Position numbers and translations under genes: made by a program
The notes under the pieces: model-generated
What the model saw: the letters and a program-made list of their open reading frames with translations, nothing else
Database searches by the model: none
What the model was told of the DNA's origin: nothing
Origin: Brachybacterium subflavum
GTDB taxonomy: Bacteria > Actinomycetota > Actinomycetes > Actinomycetales > Dermabacteraceae
Reading direction: 5' to 3'
Assembly: GCF_009299795.1 (NCBI RefSeq)
Contig: NZ_VIGP01000002.1
Location: forward strand, 418,897 to 482,896
Length of the DNA: 64,000 nt
Shown here: positions 1 to 7,792 of the stretch, in pieces
Layout: every line of letters begins with the position of its first letter
How positions within the stretch are numbered: the first letter of the stretch is position 1

Positions 1-618
1 CTCCTCGAGCCGACGGGTGATCTCCAGGGAGTGCAGGGTGTTCTTGTCGAGGTCGTGGCCGGGGTCGATGATGATCCGCTCGCGCGGGATCCCGGCCGCC
101 TCGGCGCGTGCGACCTGGTCCAGCAGGGTCGCGCGGACCTCTTCCACCACGTCCTCGTAGTGCGCGGCGGGCTTCTCCTCGCGGGGCCTGCCGGCGCTGT
201 GGCAGAGGATCACGTGCGCGCCGCCCTCGGCGACGGCGCGCGCCATCTCGGGGTCGGTCAGGCCGCTGGTGTCGTTGATGACGGCGGCGCCGGCCTCGAG
301 GGCCGCTCGGGCGACGGCGGCGCGGTTGGTGTCGACCGAGACGATCACCTCGGGATGCGACGCGGCCAGCCGCTCGATCACCGGGACCACGCGCTCGATC
401 TCCTCCTCGACCGAGACCGCGGGACCGCGCCCGAAGGGCACGCCGCCGATGTCGATCCAGTCGGCGCCGCGCTCGACCGCGCGCACGGCGCTCTCGACAG
501 CTTGGTCGAGCGCGAAAGTGCGGCCCCTGTCGTAGAAGGAGTCCGGGGTGCGGTTCACGACCGCCATCACCGCGACACCATCGGTCAGGTCCATGCAGCG
601 AAGGCCGCTGGGGCGCAT
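1..618 (-). CDS. FolP2-type dihydropteroate synthase homologue (partial)
   Basis: The reverse strand reads open for 206 codons from an ATG at 618 to the left edge, so the C-terminus is missing. An AGGTGG Shine-Dalgarno precedes the start. The protein has the DHPS TIM-barrel signatures: VNRTPDSFYDRG near residue 22, SVDTNRAAVARAAL, AAVINDTSG and a late IIIDPGHDLDKNT. Classical FolP reads VNVTPDSFSDGG at the first motif. The Arg/Tyr version seen here, together with DPGHD-KNT, matches the second actinobacterial DHPS-like paralogue (FolP2), which is thought not to be the main folate enzyme. The domain call is firm; the biological role is not known from sequence. The divergence from classical DHPS makes folate synthesis an unsafe assumption. 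Confidence 0.85.
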   Translation of the reverse strand, partial: MRPSGLRCMDLTDGVAVMAVVNRTPDSFYDRGRTFALDQAVESAVRAVERGADWIDIGGVPFGRGPAVSVEEEIERVVPVIERLAASHPEVIVSVDTNRAAVARAALEAGAAVINDTSGLTDPEMARAVAEGGAHVILCHSAGRPREEKPAAHYEDVVEEVRATLLDQVARAEAAGIPRERIIIDPGHDLDKNTLHSLEITRRLEE

Positions 619-700
619 CCGTCCACCTTTCTCGTCGGGCGGGACGCCGACTCATCCGTGGGGGCCAACCATACGGACACCTCGGACGATGGCGCCGCGA

Positions 701-1825
701 TCACATCCACCGGCTGCGCTTGAACACGACGTACAGGACGACCGCGAGCCCGAGCATCAGCCCCAGCGCCATCGGATACCCGAAGGCCCAGTGCAGCTCC
801 GGCATGTCGTCGAAGTTCATGCCGTAGATCGCGCCGATCAGGGTCGGGGCGAAGAGGATCGCCGCCCATCCGGAGATCTTCTTCATGTCCTCGTTCTGCC
901 GCTGCGCGACGAGCGTCGCGTTGACGTCCAGGATCTGCGCGAGCGCATCGCGGAGGTCGCGGACCCGGGACGTATAGCGCGAGAGATGGTCCGAGACGTC
1001 GTCCAGGTACGCCCGGAGCTCCTCGGGGATGTCGTACTTCTCGAACCCTCCCTGCAGGGAGGCGACGACATCGCTCACGGAGGCGATCGTCTGCTGCATG
1101 TCGATGACCTCCTGGCTCAGTCGGTAGATGCGCTCGGCGACGGCCGCATCCCCGCTGAAGACCTGCCTCTCGATCTGCTCCTTGTCGATCTCGAGGCCGC
1201 GCAGCACGTGCCCGTAGTCGTCGACGATCGTGTCGAGCACCCGGTACAGGACCGCCTCAGGACCGAGGGACAGCAGGTCGAGGCCTCCGAGCAGCGAGCG
1301 CTCGCGCCGGGTGGCGGCGAGGGGATGACCGTCGGCGAGCGAGGGCTCCTCGTTTCCGTCGAGCCACCTGCCGTCCTGGCACAGCAGGGCCACGGCGCCC
1401 GCCCGCACGAGCAGGTGGAACTCGGAGAACTCGACCTCCTCGGTCTCGTCGATGTACCGCGCGGAGCGCATCACCAGGAACAGCACGTCCCCGTAGCGCT
1501 CGAGCTTCGGGCGCTGATGCCCGTTCAGCAGATCCTCGACCAGGAGGGGGTGCAGCCCCCACGCCTCCTCGAGCTCGGCCACGTCCTCGCGGCTCGGGTC
1601 CGCGTAGAAGAACATCACCATCCGGTCCGGGGACGAGTGCGAGAACTCGAGGGCATCGGCCACGGACGTCCCCTCGGGCGGCGCCGACGGCACCCCGCGG
1701 GAGACGTACCGGATCATCGGTCCGGCGCCGCCCGCGGCGACCCCGGCGGCTCGGGCGTCGCCACCCCGCCGGCCCGCGCGCTCCGGGCGGCGGACTCGGG
1801 GCAGACCATGACGTGGTGCGGGCAT
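701..1825 (-). CDS. corA: CorA-family divalent metal ion transporter
   Basis: Probable Mg2+/Co2+ channel of the CorA family in the cytoplasmic membrane. The long N-terminal cytoplasmic domain includes a WGLHPLLVEDLLNGHQRPK segment typical of the family, followed by charged helices. Two membrane helices lie at the extreme C-terminus, and the YGMNFDDMPE loop between them carries the diagnostic GMN selectivity motif. The protein ends in a basic tail (KRSRWM). The start at 1825 has a GGAGGA site 5-7 nt upstream. An internal ATG at 1717 would remove a 36-residue Arg/Ala-rich leader and fits the usual family N-terminus better, but has a poorer ribosome site, so the start is uncertain. It is transcribed towards the FolP2-like gene. 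Confidence 0.92.
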   Translation of the reverse strand: MPAPRHGLPRVRRPERAGRRGGDARAAGVAAGGAGPMIRYVSRGVPSAPPEGTSVADALEFSHSSPDRMVMFFYADPSREDVAELEEAWGLHPLLVEDLLNGHQRPKLERYGDVLFLVMRSARYIDETEEVEFSEFHLLVRAGAVALLCQDGRWLDGNEEPSLADGHPLAATRRERSLLGGLDLLSLGPEAVLYRVLDTIVDDYGHVLRGLEIDKEQIERQVFSGDAAVAERIYRLSQEVIDMQQTIASVSDVVASLQGGFEKYDIPEELRAYLDDVSDHLSRYTSRVRDLRDALAQILDVNATLVAQRQNEDMKKISGWAAILFAPTLIGAIYGMNFDDMPELHWAFGYPMALGLMLGLAVVLYVVFKRSRWM

Positions 1826-1987
1826 GGGGGTTCCTCCGCTTCCATGGAAGGGCTCGGGAGCTCGATCACTCGTCCGGCTCGTCGTCGACGCCTCGGGCTG
1901 TGGACATCGTAAGTGGGCGATGACGGTTCGCGGGCCGGGGTGCGGCGCGGGGCAGCATGGTCACCGCTGGGCAGTCGGCCGACGCGC

Positions 1988-2683
1988 TCAGCGCCTCTCC
2001 GCGTCGGCAGCGACGATCCAGTTGCGGAACTCGACCCCGAAGTGCCGGAGGTGGTGCTCCAGGACGTCGGCCGAGCACTCGGTGGGCAGGTAGACCGTCA
2101 GACGCGCACTGAATCCCTGGGCCGTGTCACCGAACTGCGTCAGCACCCGTCCCACGACGGTCCCGTCCTCGAGGAACAGGTTCGAGGCCATCCGGTGCGG
2201 GAACTCCGACTCGTTCTGGAGCTCGGCCGCCTCGCTCGTCCACCCGAGCGCGTTGCTCCCCCAGCCGCCCATGTAGAACGAGCAGACGTGCGGGCCGATG
2301 TTCTCGACGACCAGGACGGTGCCGTCGGGCTGATCGGCCATCACATAGTGCTCCGGGTGCGCGGCCAGGAGCGCCCGCTCGTCGTCGAACGCCGTGGACA
2401 TCCAGGACATGAACTCGCCGGCGGTGAGCCCGTCCACCTCGAGGACCGTGGTCCCCGCGTGGAAGCGGCCGTCGGACGCCCGGGCCGCCTGACGCAGATA
2501 CGCGTTGCCCTCCTCGATGTCGTCCCCGAGGAGCGCGAGCAGACCGTCGCGCCCCAGCCGATCCCGATACCGGGCGAGCGCGCGCTGCGCAGAGAACCGC
2601 TCGAAGTCGTCGAGGCTGCCGGGTCCCTCGGGACCGGCGGCGAGCGTGATGGTCATCGGCGGGAGCGCGAGGAGCTCGTCCAT
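1988..2683 (-). CDS. Conserved hypothetical protein, divergent from a TetR regulator
   Basis: A 231-residue soluble protein with no recognised domain. It begins MDELLALPPMTITLAAGPEG and has a Trp/Met-rich middle (FMSWMSTAFDD) and an aromatic HVCSFYMGGWG segment. There is no signal peptide or membrane helix. A longer reading frame extends upstream, but only the ATG at 2683 begins the conserved-looking part and it lies just after a purine-rich GAGAGAAG. The gene is divergent from the TetR regulator at 2867, with an imperfect 20-bp palindrome between them. That arrangement makes it a plausible target of that regulator. Function unknown. Confidence 0.7.
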   Translation of the reverse strand: MDELLALPPMTITLAAGPEGPGSLDDFERFSAQRALARYRDRLGRDGLLALLGDDIEEGNAYLRQAARASDGRFHAGTTVLEVDGLTAGEFMSWMSTAFDDERALLAAHPEHYVMADQPDGTVLVVENIGPHVCSFYMGGWGSNALGWTSEAAELQNESEFPHRMASNLFLEDGTVVGRVLTQFGDTAQGFSARLTVYLPTECSADVLEHHLRHFGVEFRNWIVAADAERR

Positions 2684-2800
2684 GGTCTGTCTTCTCTCGG
2701 AGTGCGGGGAATGCTGGGAGCGCTGCGGTGCTGCGGGCGCTGAAGTGCTGCGGGCGCTGAGGTGCTGCGGGCACCGCGGCCCCTGCGAGCACTGGATGAA

Positions 2801-2820
2801 ATGCGAATCTTGATTCACAT
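2801..2820. promoter_or_regulatory. Imperfect 20-bp palindrome, candidate TetR operator
   Basis: ATGCGAATCT followed by TGATTCACAT forms a dyad with 8 of 10 pairs matched and a perfect GAATC-TT-GATTC core. It lies in the divergent region between the hypothetical gene (start 2683) and the TetR gene (start 2867), in a short AT-richer patch next to a possible -10 (TATTGT, 2820-2825). Size, symmetry and position fit an operator for the adjacent TetR protein. That assignment is inference. Confidence 0.5.
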
Positions 2821-2866
2821 ATTGTGCGCTCGCCCCGGCACTGTCAATGCGCGGGGCCTCGGTAGC

Positions 2867-3514
2867 ATGCGAGAGATGACGGACACCACCGCTCACGGCC
2901 CCTCGATCCGCGAGCCGCTCCAGGCGCGGAGCGCGGCCACCCTGGCCCGCACTCTGGAGGCCGCCGAGGCTCTCGCCCTCGAGGTGGGGCTCGAGAAGAT
3001 GACGATCGCCGCGGTCGCGGACCGTGCGGGGATCTCGGTGGGCTCCGTCTACCGCCGCTTCGACGGGAAGGCGCAGCTCGTCAGCACCCTCACGGGCAGG
3101 ATGCTGGATCAGCGCCGCGACCAGGTCGCCGCCCGCCTGCGGGAAGCGGGCCCCTCTCTGGCCGACGTGCTGACCCGCTACGCCCACGCCCTCATGGAGG
3201 CCTTCGCGGACTCCCACGCGCTGTTCCCCGACCTGCTGACGGTCCGCGAGGCGGATGCGGAGGACCACGGAGCGCGGACGATCTCCGAGATCCGCGCGAT
3301 CCTGCGGGACGCGGCCGCACCGCACGCCCACGAGATCCGACGATCGGACACGGCCGAGGCCCTCGACGCCGTCGCCGGCACTCTCCTCGCGGCGTGCTTC
3401 CACAGCTTCGTGAGGCCCGACGCGCTCCTTCCGCACATGACCCGCGACGACTTCGCGCAGGAGATCAGCGCGATGGCGATCGCCTACCTCCGCACGCCCG
3501 ACGGCTTCAGCTGA
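2867..3514 (+). CDS. TetR/AcrR-family transcriptional regulator
   Basis: The N-terminal helix-turn-helix is clear: EKMTIAAVADRAGISVGSVY followed by RRFDGKAQLV, the usual TetR recognition region. It is followed by an all-helical ligand/dimerisation domain of about 130 residues ending SAMAIAYLRTPDGFS. Two in-frame ATGs lie close together (2867 and 2876) and neither has a strong Shine-Dalgarno; 2867 is used here. The gene is divergent from the hypothetical gene at 2683 across a palindrome at 2801-2820, so autoregulation and control of that neighbour are likely. The ligand cannot be told from the sequence. Confidence 0.9.
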   Translation: MREMTDTTAHGPSIREPLQARSAATLARTLEAAEALALEVGLEKMTIAAVADRAGISVGSVYRRFDGKAQLVSTLTGRMLDQRRDQVAARLREAGPSLADVLTRYAHALMEAFADSHALFPDLLTVREADAEDHGARTISEIRAILRDAAAPHAHEIRRSDTAEALDAVAGTLLAACFHSFVRPDALLPHMTRDDFAQEISAMAIAYLRTPDGFS

Positions 3515-3623
3515 GCGCGACGTCTCCCCGCTCGCACGATCGCGAGGAGAAGACCGGACAGCCCTCCGTCTCTGCCACGCCGGACGCTCGGCCCCAGTGC
3601 ACCTCGCACGATTCCGGCTCCGG

Positions 3624-3679
3624 GGTGCTCGGCACTCGGTGCTCGGTGCTCGGTGCTCGGTGCTCGGTGCTCGGTGCTC
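3624..3679. repeat. 7-bp tandem repeat (GGTGCTC)x8 upstream of the HAD gene
   Basis: Eight consecutive 7-bp units are present, seven identical to GGTGCTC and the second changed to GGCACTC. They end 14 bp before the ATG of the HAD hydrolase gene and occupy the region where its leader, promoter spacing or ribosome site should be. The unit is not a multiple of three and lies outside a confident gene. Slippage would change spacing rather than a protein. Confidence 0.9.
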
Positions 3680-3693
3680 GATAGTCTCGGCGC

Positions 3694-4431
3694 ATGCTGC
3701 TCCTCATCGACCTCGACAACACGCTCATCGACCGCGACGGCGGCTTCGCGCGCTGGGCGGAGGGCTTCGTGGAGGACCTCGGAGGCGATCAGGAGGATCT
3801 GAGCTGGCTGCTGGCAGCGGATGCTCACGGCTACGAACCGCGCCGCACACTCGCGGACGGACTGCGTGAGCGGCTGGGGACGAGCATGCCCGCGGAGGAG
3901 CTCGTGATGCACCTGCGACGAGGCCACCTCCCCTTCATCTCCCCCTATCCCGGCGTCGTCGAGGAGCTGCAGCGCCTGCGCACGCGCGGCGTTCCCGTCG
4001 TCGTCGTCACCAATGGGCGCACGGATCAGCAGTCCCGGAAGCTCGAGCTGACCGGCATCGGCGAGCTCGTCGACCACGTCGTGATCTCCGAATCGGTCGG
4101 GGTGAAGAAGCCTTCCGCAGGGATCTTCGCGGCAGCGCTCGACGGCCTCGGGCTCCGCGAGGAGGCGGGGACCGTATGGATGATTGGCGACCATCCTGAC
4201 GCGGACATCGCCGGAGGGCGCGCCGCGGGATGCGAGACCGGGTGGGTGCGCCACGGCAGATCATGGGAGGACCAGGAGCACACCTGGCAGCCCACCGTGC
4301 AGGCCGAGACCACGCTCGAGGTGCTCCGGCTCATCGCAGAGGACCCCGAGCCTGCCGACCTCACCGGGCGGGCAGGGCGCACGGGGCAATCGCAGACCCT
4401 GGAGCGCCAAGCGCACCCGGGGCACCCATAG
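3694..4431 (+). CDS. HAD-superfamily hydrolase
   Basis: A 245-residue cytosolic phosphatase-type protein. HAD motif I is DLDNTLIDRD at residues 6-15, with catalytic Asp6 and Asp8. Motif II is VVVVTNGRTDQ, motif III the Lys of VGVKKPSAGIF, and motif IV is GDHPDADIAGG. The helical cap between motifs I and II indicates a C1-type (GS-HAD) enzyme, similar to phosphoglycolate-phosphatase or YjjG-like proteins. The substrate cannot be assigned. The C-terminal 30 residues (Gly/Arg/Gln-rich) look unstructured. No clear Shine-Dalgarno precedes the ATG; instead a 56-bp 7-mer tandem repeat lies immediately upstream, which may affect expression. It converges on the gene ending at 4563, with a long hairpin between. 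Confidence 0.88.
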   Translation: MLLLIDLDNTLIDRDGGFARWAEGFVEDLGGDQEDLSWLLAADAHGYEPRRTLADGLRERLGTSMPAEELVMHLRRGHLPFISPYPGVVEELQRLRTRGVPVVVVTNGRTDQQSRKLELTGIGELVDHVVISESVGVKKPSAGIFAAALDGLGLREEAGTVWMIGDHPDADIAGGRAAGCETGWVRHGRSWEDQEHTWQPTVQAETTLEVLRLIAEDPEPADLTGRAGRTGQSQTLERQAHPGHP

Positions 4432-4480
4432 TTCCTGGAGCGCCACGAGCACCTGGAGCGAAGTCTCGCGCGGGGGCGAG

Positions 4481-4550
4481 CACTACGCGTAGCAGGAGGT
4501 CGGGTGACCCTCGAATATGCACGTGACCCGACCTCCCACTACGTGTAGTG
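4481..4550. repeat. Long intergenic hairpin between convergent genes
   Basis: Left arm 4481-4505 and right arm 4526-4550 pair over 25 positions with three mismatches around a 20-nt loop. Each arm also contains its own short palindrome (CTACGCGTAG on the left, near-palindromic CTACGTGTAG on the right). It lies between the convergent HAD and hypothetical genes, so a two-way terminator without a U-tract is the simplest reading. It belongs to a group of similar-looking hairpins elsewhere in this window. Confidence 0.8.
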
Positions 4551-4562
4551 ACCGGGGGCGCT

Positions 4563-4850
4563 TCAGCCCTTCTCGCCGACGCTCTCGATGAGGCGCCAGA
4601 CCTCCGCCTTCGCCTCCTCGGCGCGGGCCGTGCGCGGATCGTCCTCGGTGAGTTCGCGGCGGCAGTCCTTCACGAGCTCCTCGACCTGCAGGGCTGCGTC
4701 CTCGGCGCGGCCTTCGCGGGCGCAGGCGATCGCGAGCTCGGCGCGCACGTCGATCACGGCGGCATCGAAGGCGTTCGGGGCGTCGGGACCCGCGAGCATG
4801 GACGCGAGGCGTGGGTAGAGCTCGGCCGTGGTGGGACTCGGCATGGTCAT
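4563..4850 (-). CDS. Small conserved-looking hypothetical protein upstream of the hemA tail
   Basis: A 95-residue acidic helical protein beginning MTMPSPTTAELYPRLASML. It consists of amphipathic helices with Ala/Glu repeats reminiscent of a TPR-like hairpin, but no domain is certain. A GGAGGA site precedes the ATG at 4850; a second in-frame ATG at 4844 is also possible. It lies 54 bp downstream of hemA on the same strand and could be co-transcribed with it. No function is assigned. Confidence 0.7.
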   Translation of the reverse strand: MTMPSPTTAELYPRLASMLAGPDAPNAFDAAVIDVRAELAIACAREGRAEDAALQVEELVKDCRRELTEDDPRTARAEEAKAEVWRLIESVGEKG

Positions 4851-4904
4851 CGGGTCCTCCGGTTCAGGGGGATCGGACGGGTCTCAGTGGTGACCGCGGT
4901 CGAC

Positions 4905-6449
4905 TCAGTGGTGCCCGTGGCCGACCTGCTCGAGGAACGCCTGCTGCTGGGCGGGCGTGAGCGGGCAGGCCGAGGGGTTCTGGCGCACGTTCTCCTGGAC
5001 GCCGATGCGGGCCAGTCGCGCGAGGGCCTCCATCGTGTCGGCGGTCGGGGCCGCGGCGGGCTCGGTGGCCGCGGCAGGCTCGGTGGCCGCGGCTCCCTCC
5101 TCCGGCGCCCCGGGCGTCTCCCCCGTCAGCAGGGCGCCTTCGCGCACGGCCTCCGGGGGGACGGTGCGGTCCAGGCGCACCCAGGGGCTCGCGAGGTGGT
5201 CGCCCTCCTCGGGGGCGTCGGCCTCTCCGAGGTCGACGCCGAAGATGGTGTGGAAGGCCTGCACGAACTTCTCGGCGTCGCCCTGCTCGGCGAGTTCGCG
5301 GGCGCGGGCCGTGGGCGAGTGCATGACCTTGGCGAGGATGCGGCGGATCGACCTCTCGACGTCGTCGGCCTCCTCGCCCTTGCCGCCGCGGCGCAGCCGC
5401 GCGACCTCCGCGTCGGTCGCCTCGCCGAGCGAGCGGCGCAGCGCGGCCATCGCCGGGTCCACGCGCCGGTACTCCTGGCGGGCGGTGAACTGGGCGACGC
5501 CGTCGGCGATGATCTGCCGGGCCGCCTCGAGCACGGGGGCGGCCTCCTCGTCGATCTCGATGGTGAGGTCGGAGAGGTCCAGCACGCGCACGTCGTTCAG
5601 GTGGCGCACCAGGGGGTGCAGGTCGGAGTGCAGGGCGAGGTCGAGGATGAGGGTCGGGCCGACGTCCCGGAAGTGGTCGGGGAACAGGCTCGTGCCGCGG
5701 CCGGAGCAGGCGAGCACGAGGTCCGCCTCGCGGATCGCGGTCCCGAGCTGGTCGGCGCGGATGGCCTCGATGCCGTGGCGCTCGGCGAACCCGAGGGCGC
5801 GCCCGGAGCCGGAGTGCACGCGCACCCGGCCGGCGCCGCGGCGGGTGAGGTCGGCGACGCCCAGGCGCGCATAGGCGCCGGTGCCGATGACCAGCACGTC
5901 CTTGTCCTGCAGCGGGCCGATGAGGCCGACGGCATGGTCGAGCGCGATCGCGACGCCGGAGCGGCCGGCAGCGCCCACCGGGGTGCGGGAGGCGACGCGC
6001 TTGGCGAAGCGGAAGCCGATCTGGAAGAGGTCGTTGAGCTGCGCGGTGGTGTGGCCGGCTCCGCGGGCCCCGTCGAAGGCCGCGCGCACCTGGCCGGCGA
6101 TCTCCGCCTCACCGAGGACGACGGAGCGCAGCCCCGCGGTGACCTCGTAGAGGTGCTCGGCGACGGGCGCGCCCATCGCGGTCTCGAAGCACACGGAGAC
6201 CAGTTCGGCGTCCAGGCCGCTGGTCTCGCTCACCGCCTCGACGACGAGCTCGAGGCCGTCGTGGAAGCGCTGGGTGTCGAGGTAGACCTCGAGGCGGTTG
6301 CAGGTGGACATGACCACCCAGCCGTCGAGCGGGCCGCCGTCGGCGTTGAGGTGATCGATGACCTCGGGGAGGTCGGCCGCATCGCGGGTCAGCACGTCCA
6401 GCACCCCGAGATCGAGGTGCTCATGGGTGGCACGGACGGCGGCGAGCAT
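4905..6449 (-). CDS. hemA: Glutamyl-tRNA reductase
   Basis: First committed step of C5 haem synthesis: NADPH-dependent reduction of glutamyl-tRNA(Glu) to glutamate-1-semialdehyde. The catalytic cysteine is in MSTCNRLEVY (Cys50). It is followed by the GLRSVVLGEAEIAGQV signature, a Rossmann stretch DVLVIGTGAYARLG and a C-terminal dimerisation region. The ATG at 6449 gives the family N-terminus; longer in-frame extensions upstream look non-coding, and a GTG one codon earlier is possible. The tail is longer than usual. It holds an 18-bp-unit repeat (AATEPA-type, near 5050-5090) and ends in HGHH. The gene faces away from the rest of the haem cluster, with hemE starting 143 bp away on the other strand. 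Confidence 0.95.
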   Translation of the reverse strand: MLAAVRATHEHLDLGVLDVLTRDAADLPEVIDHLNADGGPLDGWVVMSTCNRLEVYLDTQRFHDGLELVVEAVSETSGLDAELVSVCFETAMGAPVAEHLYEVTAGLRSVVLGEAEIAGQVRAAFDGARGAGHTTAQLNDLFQIGFRFAKRVASRTPVGAAGRSGVAIALDHAVGLIGPLQDKDVLVIGTGAYARLGVADLTRRGAGRVRVHSGSGRALGFAERHGIEAIRADQLGTAIREADLVLACSGRGTSLFPDHFRDVGPTLILDLALHSDLHPLVRHLNDVRVLDLSDLTIEIDEEAAPVLEAARQIIADGVAQFTARQEYRRVDPAMAALRRSLGEATDAEVARLRRGGKGEEADDVERSIRRILAKVMHSPTARARELAEQGDAEKFVQAFHTIFGVDLGEADAPEEGDHLASPWVRLDRTVPPEAVREGALLTGETPGAPEEGAAATEPAAATEPAAAPTADTMEALARLARIGVQENVRQNPSACPLTPAQQQAFLEQVGHGHH

Positions 6450-6592
6450 CACTCCATGGTAGGCCCGGGCAGCTCCGGGACCGGTGAGGTGTTGACCACC
6501 CCGGGACCTTCCTCCCGCGGGCCGTCCTCGGGGTGGGGGCACAATGGCAGAGCACGGCGATCGTGCACGTCAGAGCCACTTTTCACGACAGG

Positions 6593-7792
6593 ATGTCAGA
6601 TCAGATGAGCCCCGCCCCCGCCGCCCGTCCGGGCACTGCGCAGGCTCCGCAGGCCACCGCGCAGGACACCCCGACCCTGGTGCGCCGGCTGCGCGGAGAT
6701 GCCGTCGACCCCGCGGCGCCCGCATCCGTGTGGTTCATGCGCCAGGCCGGCCGTTCCCTGCCCGAGTACCGGGAGGCCCGCGAGGGCACCGGCATGCTCG
6801 AGGCCTGCCTCATGCCGGAGCTCGCCGCCGAGATCACCCTGCAGCCCGTGCGCCGCCATCGTGTGGACGCGGGCATCTTCTTCTCCGACATCGTGGTGCC
6901 CGCGAAGATCGCCGGCCTCGCCGTGGAGATCGTGCCCGGCCGCGGCCCCGTCTTCGACCACCCGATCCGCACGGTCGCCGACATCGACGCCCTGCCCCCG
7001 ATCGACGACTCCCTCGAGGCGTCGCTCGAGCCGATCCGCGAGGCCGTGCGCCTGGTGACCGCCGAGCTCGGCGCGACCCCGCTGATCGGCTTCTGCGGCG
7101 CCCCCTTCACCGTCGCCTCGTACATGGTCGAAGGCGGCCCGAGCCGCGACCACCTGCGCACCCGCGCCCTCATGCGCGAGGATCCCGACGCCTGGGACCG
7201 CCTCGCGGGCTGGGTCGCCGAGCTCTCGGGCCGATTCCTGCGCGCCCAGGTGACCGCGGGCGCACAGGCCGTGCAGCTGTTCGACTCGTGGGTGGGCGCG
7301 CTCTCGGCAGAGACCTACCTGGCCCATGTCCAGCGGCATTCGGCGGCCGTGCTCGGCGCTGTCGCCGATCTCGACGTGCCGCGGATCCACTTCGGCGTGG
7401 GCGCGAGCCACCTGCTGCGCGAGATGCACGCGGCCGGCGCGACCACGATGGGCGTCGACCACCGCATCGCCCTCGACCAGGCCGTCGACCTCCTCGGCGA
7501 CGGCGTGCCCGTGCAGGGCAACATCGACCCCGCCGTCCTGTTCACGGGGGCCGACGCCCGCTACGCGGAGGCCGACGCGGTCCTCGCCCGCGGCGCCTCC
7601 GCGCCCGGCCACGTGGTGAACCTCGGCCACGGCGTCCCGCCCGACACCGATCCCGGCGTCCTCACCGACCTCGTCGCATATCTCCATGAGCAGTCCTCGC
7701 CTGCCCGTGAGCAGTCCTCGACCGCGCGCGAGCAGTCCTCGGCGCGCCCGACCCCGAGCATCCCGAGCACCCGGGAGGCCGACGCGCTGTGA
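6593..7792 (+). CDS. hemE: Uroporphyrinogen decarboxylase
   Basis: Decarboxylates the four acetate side chains of uroporphyrinogen III to give coproporphyrinogen III in the cytosol. The WFMRQAGRSLPEYR signature holds the substrate-binding arginines, and GFCGAPFTVASYMVEGG, LFDSWVGALS and GNIDPAVL follow in family order. ATG 6593 directly follows AGG; ATG 6605 is an alternative start with better spacing. The C-terminus carries a three-copy 21-bp repeat (EQSSxAR) not expected in the enzyme core. The stop overlaps the GTG of hemY by 4 nt, so translation is probably coupled. It is the first gene of the plus-strand haem operon. Confidence 0.95.
   Translation: MSDQMSPAPAARPGTAQAPQATAQDTPTLVRRLRGDAVDPAAPASVWFMRQAGRSLPEYREAREGTGMLEACLMPELAAEITLQPVRRHRVDAGIFFSDIVVPAKIAGLAVEIVPGRGPVFDHPIRTVADIDALPPIDDSLEASLEPIREAVRLVTAELGATPLIGFCGAPFTVASYMVEGGPSRDHLRTRALMREDPDAWDRLAGWVAELSGRFLRAQVTAGAQAVQLFDSWVGALSAETYLAHVQRHSAAVLGAVADLDVPRIHFGVGASHLLREMHAAGATTMGVDHRIALDQAVDLLGDGVPVQGNIDPAVLFTGADARYAEADAVLARGASAPGHVVNLGHGVPPDTDPGVLTDLVAYLHEQSSPAREQSSTAREQSSARPTPSIPSTREADAL
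7688..7750 (+). repeat. 21-bp in-frame tandem repeat in the hemE 3' end
   Basis: Three adjacent 21-bp units beginning GAGCAGTCCTCG encode EQSSxAR-type heptapeptides, just after the conserved end of the HemE fold (LVAYLH). The unit is a multiple of three, so copy-number change would keep the frame open into the overlapping hemY start. Confidence 0.9.

Noticed and set aside
6450..6542. Extended N-terminus of HemA starting at 6542
   Set aside because: The extra 31 residues are Arg/Gly/Pro-rich and do not fit the family start; ATG 6449 does.
5881..6608. Many long open frames antisense to hem and other genes, some over 500 codons
   Set aside because: They arise from high-GC codon structure; their translations are Arg/Pro/Ala-rich or repetitive and lack domains, while the opposite strand carries clear enzymes.
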